A stretch of DNA of 52,708 nt from an uncultured Prevotella sp. (GTDB lineage: Bacteria; Bacteroidota; Bacteroidia; Bacteroidales; Bacteroidaceae): NCBI GenBank assembly GCA_905234265.1, contig CAJOHJ010000014.1, positions 1-52,708 on the forward strand, written 5' to 3'. The notes under the pieces are model-generated. The model was not told the origin of the DNA and searched no databases. It saw only the letters and a list, made by a program, of their open reading frames with translations. A program made the translations under genes and the position numbers. Numbering within the stretch: the first letter of the stretch is position 1; every line of letters begins with the position of its first letter. Positions 43,254 through 50,961 of this stretch are shown here, piece after piece.

Positions 43254-44315
43254 TCAGCGCTTCAGCTTTATGTTGCCGTTGGCGTCGATGGTGGCCTGGC
43301 TCGTTGGCACGTCAGCCTCGCTGAGATTCTTGATTTCACGGGCCACGCTGTCAGTGCTGTCGGCCTTGGGGCCGGTGCCGCGCTGCTGTATGAAAGAGTG
43401 TATCTTGCCGTGCATGAAGCGTCCGGTATCGTCGATGGTGACGGTGATGACGGGCGCATAGCCTGAAATGCCGGTGAGGTTGACATTGTAGGTTGTGCAG
43501 AAGTTGCCCAGGCTGTAGGCTATGAAGCGGCCCTTGTAGACTTCTGTGGCGCGGACGACGTGCGGGCCGTGGCCGTAGACGATGTCGGCACCGTGGTCTA
43601 TGCAGAAGTGGGCAAGCTCACGCAGCGAGCCGCGGTTTTCGCCGAGGAATGTCTCGGTGCCGTAGGGCAGGTGGTTCTTCGTCTTGCCCTCAGCGCCTCC
43701 GTGGAATGAGACTATCACTATGTCGCAGCGGCCTGCGAGGTCGTCGACAATGCGGCCTACGACATCAAGGTCGGTGTGCTTCAGCGTGTAGCTGTTGTGT
43801 CCGAAGGCGCAGATGCCTATCGTCTTGCCCTTGCGCTTGATGACGGCACTCTCCACGCGCCCTTCGATGCCAGAGAACAGTATGCCCTGCTCTTTCAGCA
43901 CGCTTTCTGTCGACACGATGCCCTCGGTGCCGAAGTCGTTGGCGTGGTTGTTGGCCATGCTCAGGTAGTCGTAGCCGGCTTCTTTCAGCAGGTGGCCGTA
44001 GCTGGTGGGCGTGCGGAAGGAGTAGCTGTTGGGGCCGTTGCCCTTAGTGCTTTGGCCGCCGTCGCAGAGGGTGCCTTCCAAGTTGCCGACGGTGAGGTCG
44101 GCATGGCTGAGCACGGGAATGGCGTCGCGGAAAATCGTCGCTCCGTCGTTGGCAGGCAGCATGATGCTGGGGAAGGTGGTGCCCATCATGATGTCGCCGG
44201 TCATGGCGATGGTCAGCGTGTCGGCCTTTGACGGTATGAAAACTAAAAGCTGGAGAACAAAAAACAGGAAGAATGCCTGTGTTCTTCCCTTGGCTGTGAT
44301 TTCCGGTTTCTTCAT
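43254..44315 (-). CDS. CapA-family exported phosphoesterase-like protein
   Basis: This 353-residue protein has an N-terminal signal/anchor (FFLFFVLQLLVFIPSKA) and a CapA/PGA_cap metallophosphatase-like domain. Family blocks are IAMTGDIMMG, VGNLEGTLCD, MANNHANDFG, VSFHGGAEG and YGHGPHVVR. CapA-type proteins take part in poly-gamma-glutamate or other capsule export in Firmicutes; the role in Bacteroidetes is unclear. The start at 44315 is the first ATG after the NlpC/P60 stop, 28 bp away. The two genes are co-directional and probably form one unit. Confidence 0.88.
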   Translation of the reverse strand: MKKPEITAKGRTQAFFLFFVLQLLVFIPSKADTLTIAMTGDIMMGTTFPSIMLPANDGATIFRDAIPVLSHADLTVGNLEGTLCDGGQSTKGNGPNSYSFRTPTSYGHLLKEAGYDYLSMANNHANDFGTEGIVSTESVLKEQGILFSGIEGRVESAVIKRKGKTIGICAFGHNSYTLKHTDLDVVGRIVDDLAGRCDIVIVSFHGGAEGKTKNHLPYGTETFLGENRGSLRELAHFCIDHGADIVYGHGPHVVRATEVYKGRFIAYSLGNFCTTYNVNLTGISGYAPVITVTIDDTGRFMHGKIHSFIQQRGTGPKADSTDSVAREIKNLSEADVPTSQATIDANGNIKLKR

Positions 44316-44343
44316 GTCGATGTTGGTTGTGGGAAAGGCTTCT

Positions 44344-44922
44344 CTACTGCTCCTTGACGCGCCGGGCACCGATGTAGCGGCGTGAGTAGTTGCTGTCGGT
44401 AGACTGGCTGACCTTGACGCCGCTGGTGCTGCTGGCATGTATGAACGAGAAAGCCTGGGTTATGGGGTCTACGTCTACAACGATGCCTACATGGCCGACA
44501 CCGCGCCCCGAGCGCGGACTGGAGAAGAACACCAGGTCGCCGCAGCGCAGCTCGCTGCGTGTGATGGGGGTGTTGCGGGCATATTGCTCACGTGAGCTGC
44601 TGCCAATGAAGATGTCGGTGCGCTGCTTGTAGACATAGCTTGTAAAACCTGAGCAGTCGAATGCCGAAGGCCCCTTGCTGCCTGAGCGGTAGCGGGTGCC
44701 GAGGTGCGAAAAGGCTTCGTCCATGATGTCTTCAATGCGGAGGCCGGTCTGGTCGTAGTCGTCGCTGCCGTAGTAGAGAAAGTCGAAGTTGCCGATTTCG
44801 CCTTCATCGTCGTCCACCTCTGATGCCACCTCGGGAAGCGGTGCGTCTTTCTCGCCCCGTCCGTTGGCTGCATTGCCTGTGTAGAGCAACATCAGCAAGA
44901 TGAAATATAGCGTTTTCTTCAT
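44344..44922 (-). CDS. NlpC/P60 family peptidoglycan hydrolase
   Basis: This 192-residue exported cysteine peptidase of the C40 family has its catalytic Cys in SAFDCSGFTSYV and His in VGHVGIVVDVD, followed by HASSTSGVKV. Such enzymes cleave within peptide stems of peptidoglycan. After the signal peptide there is a short acidic segment (EVDDDEGEIG). It is the first gene of a unit with the CapA-like gene, with a -7 box at 44956-44963. Confidence 0.92.
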   Translation of the reverse strand: MKKTLYFILLMLLYTGNAANGRGEKDAPLPEVASEVDDDEGEIGNFDFLYYGSDDYDQTGLRIEDIMDEAFSHLGTRYRSGSKGPSAFDCSGFTSYVYKQRTDIFIGSSSREQYARNTPITRSELRCGDLVFFSSPRSGRGVGHVGIVVDVDPITQAFSFIHASSTSGVKVSQSTDSNYSRRYIGARRVKEQ

Positions 44923-44955
44923 TTCTGAGGTTTACGGTTTTACTAACAACAGCGG

Positions 44956-45038
44956 CAAAGATAGCAAAAAAAGCATTACTTTATTGCCTTTTCAGGAATA
45001 TTTTGCGTACTTTTAACACTTATCCGCATAAGTGTTAA
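44956..45038 (-). promoter_or_regulatory. Promoter and upstream element of the NlpC/P60 gene
   Basis: On minus, the -7 box TATCTTTG lies at 44956-44963. At 45001-45026 is a 26-nt element, 24/26 identical to the one before the M23-LysM gene. It extends into an inverted repeat (TTAACACTTAT at 45013-45023 and ATAAGTGTTAA at 45028-45038). The recG stop codon lies inside the second arm, so this may also act as a recG 3' hairpin, though there is no clear T-run. Confidence 0.55.
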
Positions 45039-47137
45039 GAAATTGCTCCCCAGTTGATGGTGTCTTTTCTGAGTTCTTTCAGCCGCGCCCAAAGGATGCC
45101 GTAGCGTGGCGACTGGCATTGAGGGTCGTCGGCAATGATGAGGGCTGCCTCGTCGCGTGCCAGCTGCACCAGTTGGCCGTCGCGGGCTATGTCGGCAATC
45201 TTCAGGTCGAAGGCCATGCCGCTCTGGTGGGTGCCTTCAAGGTCGCCGGGGCCGCGAAGCTTCAAGTCGGCTTCGGCAATCTGGAAGCCGTCGTTCGTCT
45301 CGCACATGATGTCTATGCGCTTGCGTGTGTCGTCGGCCAGCTTGTAGCCGGTGACGAGAATGCAGTACGACTGGTCGGCGCCACGGCCTACGCGGCCGCG
45401 AAGCTGATGCAGCTGGGAGAGGCCGAAGCGCTGGGCGTCCATGATAATCATGACGGAGGCGTTCGGAACATTGACACCCACCTCGATGACCGTCGTGGCC
45501 ACGAGTATCTGCGTCTCGCCGCTGACGAACTTCTGCATCTCCGCGTCCTTGTCGGCTGGCTTCATCTTGCCGTGAACCTTGCTGAGGCGGAATTCCGGGA
45601 ATACCTGCCGCATGACATCGTAGCCATCCTCAAGGTTCTTGAGGTCTATCTTCTCGCTTTCTTCGATGAGTGGGAAGACTATGTATACCTGCCGGCCCTG
45701 ATGTATCTGCCGGCGGATACTGTCGTAGAGCTGTGGCAGCGAGCGGTCGAAGACGTGCTGCGTCTGCACAGGCTTGCGGCCCGGCGGCAGCTCGTCGATG
45801 ACGCTTACGTCAAGGTCGCCGTAGAGTGTCATGGCCAGTGTGCGCGGAATGGGCGTGGCCGTCATCACCAGCACGTGGGGCGGATTTGCGCTCTTGCTCC
45901 ACAGCTTGGCGCGCTGGGCCACGCCGAAGCGGTGCTGCTCGTCAATCACAACCATGCCGAGGCGCGCAAACTGCACAGTGTCCTCGATGACGGCATGCGT
46001 GCCGACGAGTATCTGTACACTACCGTCCAGCAGACCGTCAAGGATTTCCTGCCGGTGTCTGCCCTTCACGATGCCCGTCAGCAGGGCTACGCGGATGTCC
46101 ATGCCCCTCAGAAAGTCCATGATCGTTGCCAGATGCTGCTCAGCCAATATTTCCGTCGGTGCCATGATGCATGCCTGATATCCGTTGTCAAGTGCGATGA
46201 GCATCGTCATCAGTGCCACCAGCGTCTTGCCGCTGCCAACGTCGCCCTGCAGCAGGCGGTTCATCTGACGGCCGCTGCCCATGTCTTTTCTGATTTCACG
46301 GATGACGCGCTTCTGTGCCTCGGTCAGCTGGAAGGGAAGATGGTGGAAGTAGAAGTCGTTGAAATTCTGCCCGACCTTGTCGAACACGTAGCCGCGGTAC
46401 TTGTGGCGCTGGTCGCTCGCGTACCTTAATATATTTAGCTGTACGAAGAAGAGTTCTTCAAACTTCAGGCGCATGCGGGCCTGCTCCAGCTCCTTGGCAT
46501 TCTGCGGATAGTGTATCTTTCGCAGTGCATCGTCGCGCGACATCAAGTGCAGCTTCTGCGTTATGAAGCCGGGAAGAGTTTCTGCTATGGGTTCTTTCAG
46601 GACGCTGAGCAGTGTCTTCGTGATGCGTTCTAAAGAGCGCGAGTTCAGCCCGGCCTTCTTCATCTTCTCCGTGGTGTTGTAGTAGGGCTGCATGCCCATG
46701 GCCGACAGTTCCAGCTTGTCGGCAGCATCAATGTCGGGATGCGTCACGTTGATGCGCCCGTTGAAGACGTTGGGGCGCCCGAAGATGATGTACTCCGTGC
46801 CTGTCTTGTAGTTCTGCTTGGCATATTTGCCGCCGTTGAACCATGTCAGGTCCATCACACGGCCCGAGCCGTCGGTGAAGTGGGCAACTACGCGCTCCTT
46901 GCGTGCGCTCATCTTGAAAGTCTCGAAGCTAAGGATATGCCCCTTCACCTGTACGAACGGCATGTCGCCCGTCAGTTCGCCGATGCTGTAGAGCCGCGAG
47001 CGGTCGACGTGCTTGTAGGGAAAATACTGCAGCAAGTCGCCATACGTCTTGACGCCCAGCTCTTCGCCGAGCATCGTTTTGCGCGAGGGGCCTACGCCTG
47101 GAAGGTATTGTATGTCTTGTTGCAGCAGGTCGGTCAT
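45035..47137 (-). CDS. recG: ATP-dependent DNA helicase RecG
   Basis: RecG (700 residues) remodels stalled replication forks and branched DNA. The N-terminal wedge/OB-fold domain (about 60-160) includes the block from KGHILSFETF to YIIFGRPNV. Helicase motifs include GDVGSGKTLVA (Walker A), DEQHRFGVAQ (II), MTATPIPRT (III) and QLRGRVGRG (VI). Length is normal. It lies 35 bp below ispD, separated by a GGACT-type repeat (47146-47173). Confidence 0.96.
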   Translation of the reverse strand: MTDLLQQDIQYLPGVGPSRKTMLGEELGVKTYGDLLQYFPYKHVDRSRLYSIGELTGDMPFVQVKGHILSFETFKMSARKERVVAHFTDGSGRVMDLTWFNGGKYAKQNYKTGTEYIIFGRPNVFNGRINVTHPDIDAADKLELSAMGMQPYYNTTEKMKKAGLNSRSLERITKTLLSVLKEPIAETLPGFITQKLHLMSRDDALRKIHYPQNAKELEQARMRLKFEELFFVQLNILRYASDQRHKYRGYVFDKVGQNFNDFYFHHLPFQLTEAQKRVIREIRKDMGSGRQMNRLLQGDVGSGKTLVALMTMLIALDNGYQACIMAPTEILAEQHLATIMDFLRGMDIRVALLTGIVKGRHRQEILDGLLDGSVQILVGTHAVIEDTVQFARLGMVVIDEQHRFGVAQRAKLWSKSANPPHVLVMTATPIPRTLAMTLYGDLDVSVIDELPPGRKPVQTQHVFDRSLPQLYDSIRRQIHQGRQVYIVFPLIEESEKIDLKNLEDGYDVMRQVFPEFRLSKVHGKMKPADKDAEMQKFVSGETQILVATTVIEVGVNVPNASVMIIMDAQRFGLSQLHQLRGRVGRGADQSYCILVTGYKLADDTRKRIDIMCETNDGFQIAEADLKLRGPGDLEGTHQSGMAFDLKIADIARDGQLVQLARDEAALIIADDPQCQSPRYGILWARLKELRKDTINWGAIS

Positions 47138-47145
47138 AGCTTATT

Positions 47146-47173
47146 GCAAGGACTATGGGACAGAAGTCCTTTT
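47146..47173. repeat. GGACT-type repeat at the recG-ispD junction
   Basis: GCAAGGACTATGGGAC followed by AGAAGTCCTTTT starts like the 27-bp arm at 47944-47970: the first ten bases are identical and GGAC follows. It also forms a small inverted repeat (AAGGACT...AGTCCTT). It touches the ispD stop codon. Confidence 0.6.
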
Positions 47174-47976
47174 TACTTGTCCCCGGTGAGTACTTCAGCA
47201 ATCTTCATGTCGTAGGGCGTGGTGATCTTGATATTCTCGCGGTTGCCGTCGACGAGGGTGATGGCATGGCCGAAGGCTTCGACCACGCTGGCGTCGTCGG
47301 TAAAGGCGTCGCTGTAGGGCTGGCGGTTGGCAGCCTTCAGAAGCTGGATGTCGAAACATTGCGGCGTCTGTACCAAGCGGTAGTCGCTGCGGGGAACGGA
47401 GTGGCTAAGTGTAGAATTTAGAGTGAAGAGTTTAGAGTTTGCTGCCGCGTTAGTTCCTGTGGCGGCCTGTGCGGTAGCAAACTCTACATTCTCCGTTCTA
47501 CACTCTGCATTATCTATATGACGCAGGGTCTCGACGACGGGAACGACGGGGATGACGGCTTTCGCCGTGCGTGCCGTCTCGTAGCAGTTGCGAATGACGT
47601 CGATGCTGGGGAAAGGGCGCACGCCGTCGTGGACGCCGACGACACCTGCGGCATCGTCTGGTATCATGGCCAGGCCGTGCTGCACAGAGTGGAAGCGCGT
47701 CTCGCCACCGTCGGCCAGCAGGTATTCAACGGCGAAGCCGTGGTCTTGGCATAGCTGCCGCCAATAGTCTTGCTGCGCCTTGGGCAGCACAAGGATGATC
47801 TGCAGTGTGGGGGAATATTCGCGGAAGCGCTCCAGCGTCCGCATAAGTACTGGCTTTCCGCCAACGGGCAGGAACTGCTTGGGAGTGTCGCTGCCCATGC
47901 GCAGGCCCTTGCCGCCTGCCACGATGATGGCGTAATCTGTTTTGCAAGGACTACAGGACTTGAGGACTTTACTCAT
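47173..47976 (-). CDS. ispD: 2-C-methyl-D-erythritol 4-phosphate cytidylyltransferase
   Basis: IspD makes CDP-methylerythritol in the non-mevalonate isoprenoid pathway. Its nucleotidyltransferase core shows [45 protein letters not shown] and [11 protein letters not shown]. Two oddities are visible. The first 12 codons come from the repeat arm at 47944-47970. About 38 extra residues (156-193; [11 protein letters not shown] ... [14 protein letters not shown]) lie between ETLRHID and [13 protein letters not shown], where the family has only a short loop. Total length is 267 instead of about 230. The frame is intact. Confidence 0.94.
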   Translation of the reverse strand: MSKVLKSCSPCKTDYAIIVAGGKGLRMGSDTPKQFLPVGGKPVLMRTLERFREYSPTLQIILVLPKAQQDYWRQLCQDHGFAVEYLLADGGETRFHSVQHGLAMIPDDAAGVVGVHDGVRPFPSIDVIRNCYETARTAKAVIPVVPVVETLRHIDNAECRTENVEFATAQAATGTNAAANSKLFTLNSTLSHSVPRSDYRLVQTPQCFDIQLLKAANRQPYSDAFTDDASVVEAFGHAITLVDGNRENIKITTPYDMKIAEVLTGDK

Positions 47977-48377
47977 AATGGTCTTTTAAAAACACGCGTT
48001 TATAATCTCTTCCTTCACCGAAATTAAGCAATAATCCCACTTTTGTGTTTGTTGCTGTCAGGTAATTGATAAGTTGAGCGCTATGCGCTGGCACCAATTT
48101 AGATACAGCTTTCAACTCCAATATTATTTTGTTGTCAACAACAATGTCAGCAACAAACTCTCCTATGGTATGACCCTTATAAGTTACCATAAGGTGCTGT
48201 TGTCTGGCATAGGGAATTCCCTTTTCTGCCAGTTCAATGCATAGTGCATTTTCATAAACAGATTCCAAGAAGCCCGTTCCAAGATTTCGCAGGACGTCAA
48301 AATATGCCTTAAGTATCTGGGATGATAATTCTTCGTATAGCATATTTTGAAAAGTCCTATAGTCCTGTAGTCCTTGC
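47944..48377 (-). mobile_element. Inverted-repeat-bounded GxxExxY cassette
   Basis: Arms 47944-47970 and 48351-48377 are inverted repeats of 27 bp with 25 identical positions: GCAAGGACTACAGGACT, three variable bases, GGACTTT. They enclose 380 bp containing only the GxxExxY gene. Sample lines inside (48001-48180) are about 37 % G+C, whereas a line of the adjacent DJ-1 gene (48841-48900) is about 63 %. No target-site duplication is visible and no transposase is encoded. It is best described as a small insertion, possibly moved by something acting in trans. Confidence 0.65.
47969..48343 (-). CDS. GxxExxY protein (PD-(D/E)XK-like, function unknown)
   Basis: The 124-residue protein shows the GxxExxY signature (GFLESVY, within [14 protein letters not shown]) and a nuclease-like pattern GEFVADIVV...IILELKAV, compatible with the PDDEXK_3 fold. 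Members are scattered across bacteria and no cellular function is established. The gene's last bases (ATGAGTAA) overlap the ispD start by 8 bp. It lies entirely between near-identical inverted repeats. Base composition is much lower in G+C than the flanking genes, a sign of transfer. Confidence 0.9.
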   Translation of the reverse strand: MLYEELSSQILKAYFDVLRNLGTGFLESVYENALCIELAEKGIPYARQQHLMVTYKGHTIGEFVADIVVDNKIILELKAVSKLVPAHSAQLINYLTATNTKVGLLLNFGEGRDYKRVFLKDHYE

Positions 48378-48383
48378 TAAAAA

Positions 48384-48947
48384 TCATGCCATCAAGTGTT
48401 TATATCGCATGCCTTCGGCTATCTGGCCGGCGGTCTGCTTGTCCGCAAGCTGGCTGAGCAGCTCGTAGGCGAAGGGGAATGCGGCGGCAGGACCTTCGCC
48501 CGTGGTGACGTTGCCGTCGACGGTGACGAGGTCGGCGGTATAGGTGGCGTCGGTAAGGGCTTGTTCAAAGCCGGGATAGCATGTTGCGCGCTTGCCGTCA
48601 AGGATGCCCAACGGGGCGAGGACTACTGCTGGCGAGGCGCAGATGGCTGCGACTTTCTTGCCGGCGGCGTGCTGGTCGACGACGGCCTTGCAGACGCCCT
48701 TGTGGCTGTATAGATTGCTGGCACCGGGCATGCCGCCGGGCAGGAACAGCAGGTCGGCATCGGCGAAGTCGCCCTGCTCGAACATGATGTCGGCCTCGAT
48801 GTTGACGCCATGCGCCGACTGCACCAGTGGGAAGTCGGTGATGCTTACCGTCGTGACGTCCACTCCTCCGCGGCGCAGCACGTCAATGGGTATCAGGGCC
48901 TCGACATCCTCGAAGCCGTCAGCTAAGAATACGTATACCTTTTTCAT
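48384..48947 (-). CDS. DJ-1/PfpI family protein
   Basis: This 187-residue cytoplasmic protein of the DJ-1/ThiJ class starts MKKVYVFLADGFEDVEAL, with the conserved Glu in FEDVEA. The nucleophilic Cys is in AAICASPAVVL. Other blocks are LLFLPGGMPGASNL and VTTGEGPAAAFPFAYELL. Members act as deglycases, chaperones or glyoxalases, and the substrate is unknown. The start at 48947 was chosen by family alignment; the frame is open upstream over pdxJ in another frame. pdxJ ends 9 bp upstream. Confidence 0.93.
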   Translation of the reverse strand: MKKVYVFLADGFEDVEALIPIDVLRRGGVDVTTVSITDFPLVQSAHGVNIEADIMFEQGDFADADLLFLPGGMPGASNLYSHKGVCKAVVDQHAAGKKVAAICASPAVVLAPLGILDGKRATCYPGFEQALTDATYTADLVTVDGNVTTGEGPAAAFPFAYELLSQLADKQTAGQIAEGMRYKHLMA

Positions 48948-48955
48948 AGTTGTTG

Positions 48956-49669
48956 TTATTTCAGTGCTTGTAAGTATTGCCTGATGGTTTCGCGAAGTCC
49001 CATGTATAGTGCGTCGCAGATGAGTGCGTGGCCGATGCTGACTTCGTCGGTCCATGGAATCTGCTGCCGGTAGTAGTGCAGGTTTTCCAGCGAGAGGTCG
49101 TGGCCGGCATTGAGTCCGAGGCCAACTTTCCTGGCCTCCTCGGCAGCGGCAATGAATGGGGCGATGGCCTGCTCGCGGTTGGCAGCATAGCCGGAGGCGT
49201 AAGGCTCGGTGTATAGCTCCACGCGGTCGGCGCCGCACAGCTTGGCGCCCTCCACCATGCGCGGGTCGGGGTCGACGAAGATGCTCGTGCGGATGCCTGC
49301 CTCACGGAACGTGCGGCAGATGTCGGTCAGGAACGTGCGGTTCTCCAGCGTGTCCCAGCCGTGGTTGCTGGTCAGCTGGTCGTGTCCGTCAGGCACCAGC
49401 GTAACCTGTGTCGGCCTGACCTCCAGCACCAGCTCGGTGAACGAGTCGATGGGGTTGCCCTCAATGTTGAATTCCGTGGTGATGAGTGGGCGCAGGTCGC
49501 GCACGTCCTGATAGCGTATGTGCCGCTCGTCGGGGCGTGGATGCACGGTTATGCCCTGTGCGCCGAAGGCTTCTGCGTCGCGTGCCACCTGCAGAACGTC
49601 GGGATTGTTGCCGCCGCGTGCGTTGCGCAGGGTGGCAACCTTATTGATGTTTACACTTAGTTTTGTCAT
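48956..49669 (-). CDS. pdxJ: Pyridoxine 5'-phosphate synthase
   Basis: PdxJ condenses 1-deoxyxylulose 5-phosphate with 3-amino-2-oxopropyl phosphate to make vitamin B6. The 237-residue protein has typical blocks: [43 protein letters not shown], and [10 protein letters not shown] near the C-terminus. It is divergent from nadK, with its own -7 box at 49693-49700, and is followed by the DJ-1 gene after 8 bp, probably in one transcript. Confidence 0.96.
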   Translation of the reverse strand: MTKLSVNINKVATLRNARGGNNPDVLQVARDAEAFGAQGITVHPRPDERHIRYQDVRDLRPLITTEFNIEGNPIDSFTELVLEVRPTQVTLVPDGHDQLTSNHGWDTLENRTFLTDICRTFREAGIRTSIFVDPDPRMVEGAKLCGADRVELYTEPYASGYAANREQAIAPFIAAAEEARKVGLGLNAGHDLSLENLHYYRQQIPWTDEVSIGHALICDALYMGLRETIRQYLQALK

Positions 49670-49692
49670 AGTCGTCAGTGATTTGATAGTTG

Positions 49693-49700
49693 CAAAGATA
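49693..49700 (-). promoter_or_regulatory. -7 box of pdxJ
   Basis: On minus this reads TATCTTTG, a full match, 23 bp upstream of the pdxJ ATG. No clear -33 box. Confidence 0.55.
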
Positions 49701-49796
49701 GTTATTTTTGACTACCGATTTCACGGTTTTTACGGATTTTTAATTAAATCATGCAAAATAATCCGTGACATCTGTAAAATCAGCTGCCAAAAGTTG

Positions 49797-49804
49797 TATC
49801 TTTG
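49797..49804 (+). promoter_or_regulatory. -7 box of nadK
   Basis: TATCTTTG at 49797-49804 is a full match, 17 bp upstream of the ATG at 49822, which supports that start. Confidence 0.55.
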
Positions 49805-49821
49805 CCGAAAACTTTACTGCG

Positions 49822-50709
49822 ATGAACTCACGAAAACTGCGTTTTTCCATTTTCGGAAACACTTACCAACCCAAGAAGTCTGCATCGGTGCAGAAGTTGC
49901 TGTCGTGTCTCAGGGAGCGCGACGCCGAAGTGTTTATGGAGCGTGAGTTCTTCGACTTTCTCACCAATGGCCAGCGCTTGTCGGTCGACGGCGTGACGGT
50001 CTTCGACGGCAACAGCTTCGATGCCGACTTTGCCATCAGCATGGGCGGCGACGGCACTTTCCTGCGCACCGCCAGCACCATCGGCGACAAGCAGACGCCT
50101 ATACTCGGCATAAACATGGGGCGGCTGGGATTTCTGGCCGACGTCAACGCCAGGGAGATAGAAGGCACCGTCCAGGCTCTCTATGAGGGCGACTACACCG
50201 TCGACACGCGCAGCGTGATAATGGTTGAGACCGACGGGCAGCCCCTGCAGGGCTTCCACTGTGCGCTCAACGACGTGGCCATCCTGAAGCGCGACAATGC
50301 GTCGATGATCACCATCCACGCCTCCATCAACGGCGAGACGCTGACAACCTATCAGGCCGACGGACTGGTGATGAGCACGCCCACTGGCTCCACGGCCTAC
50401 TCTCTGTCAGTGGGAGGCCCCATCATAGTTCCCGGCACGCACGTCTTCTCGCTGACTGCCGTTGCCCCGCACTCGCTGAACGTGCGGCCGATAGTCATTC
50501 CCGAGGATGCGGAGATACAGCTGTCGGTGGAGAGCCGCAACCACAATTTCCTTGTAGCCCTCGACGGCCGCAGCGAGTCGCTGCCCGACAGTGTGCTGCT
50601 GACGCTGCGCCGTGCGCCCTACCGCGTGAAGGTGGTCAAGCGCATAGGCACGCGCTACTTCCACACGCTGCGCGAGAAAATGATGTGGGGTGCCGACACG
50701 CGCGGATGA
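49822..50709 (+). CDS. nadK: NAD kinase
   Basis: This 295-residue enzyme phosphorylates NAD to NADP. The catalytic motif is SMGGDGTFLRTA. Other blocks are ILGINMGRLGFLADV, ALNDVAILKRDNASM and GLVMSTPTGSTAYSLSVGGPI. The ATG at 49822 (MNSRKLRFSIFGNTYQ) is the family start and lies just below the -7 box. The gene stands alone. The small basic protein gene and AICAR transformylase converge on it from the right. Confidence 0.95.
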   Translation: MNSRKLRFSIFGNTYQPKKSASVQKLLSCLRERDAEVFMEREFFDFLTNGQRLSVDGVTVFDGNSFDADFAISMGGDGTFLRTASTIGDKQTPILGINMGRLGFLADVNAREIEGTVQALYEGDYTVDTRSVIMVETDGQPLQGFHCALNDVAILKRDNASMITIHASINGETLTTYQADGLVMSTPTGSTAYSLSVGGPIIVPGTHVFSLTAVAPHSLNVRPIVIPEDAEIQLSVESRNHNFLVALDGRSESLPDSVLLTLRRAPYRVKVVKRIGTRYFHTLREKMMWGADTRG

Positions 50710-50737
50710 CACCATCCGGCCTTTGCGTTTGTTACTT

Positions 50738-50935
50738 CTACTTCTTGTGGCGGTTAGCCCTCTGCTCCCGATACTTAGCCTTCTGCATGGCCGAGCCGGA
50801 ACCGTGGGCACCGGTGATGTACTTCTTTTTCTTAGCCTTAGTCTTCACCTTGTCATCCGCCTTGCGAGGCCCGCCACCCCGTCCAAACGAGATGCCGTTT
50901 TCCAAGATTCTCTGAAAATCGTCTTCCCTGCTCAT
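50738..50935 (-). CDS. Small basic protein of unknown function
   Basis: This 65-residue protein starts MSREDDFQRILENGISFGRG, with a glycine-rich centre and a lysine/arginine-rich C-terminal half (KVKTKAKKKKYITGAHGSGS). It has no signal peptide. The composition suits a nucleic-acid- or ribosome-associated peptide, but no family was recognised. It lies 26 bp below the AICAR transformylase stop, where a TTAATGC heptamer is repeated three times, and could be co-transcribed with it. Confidence 0.55.
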   Translation of the reverse strand: MSREDDFQRILENGISFGRGGGPRKADDKVKTKAKKKKYITGAHGSGSAMQKAKYREQRANRHKK

Positions 50936-50961
50936 AATGCTTAATGCTTAATGCATTGGAA

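Noticed and set aside
45013..45038. Inverted repeat at the recG stop as a plain intrinsic terminator
   Set aside because: No T-run follows on the minus strand, and the left arm belongs to the element shared with the M23-LysM promoter region. A regulatory reading fits better, though a dual role is not excluded.
47936..48385. Target-site duplication around the GxxExxY cassette
   Set aside because: The bases outside the arms (GTTTT on the left, TAAAA on the right) are not direct repeats, so no duplication can be claimed.
50936..50961. Triple TTAATGC heptamer before the small basic gene
   Set aside because: Short simple repeat; no further copies or function could be tied to it.
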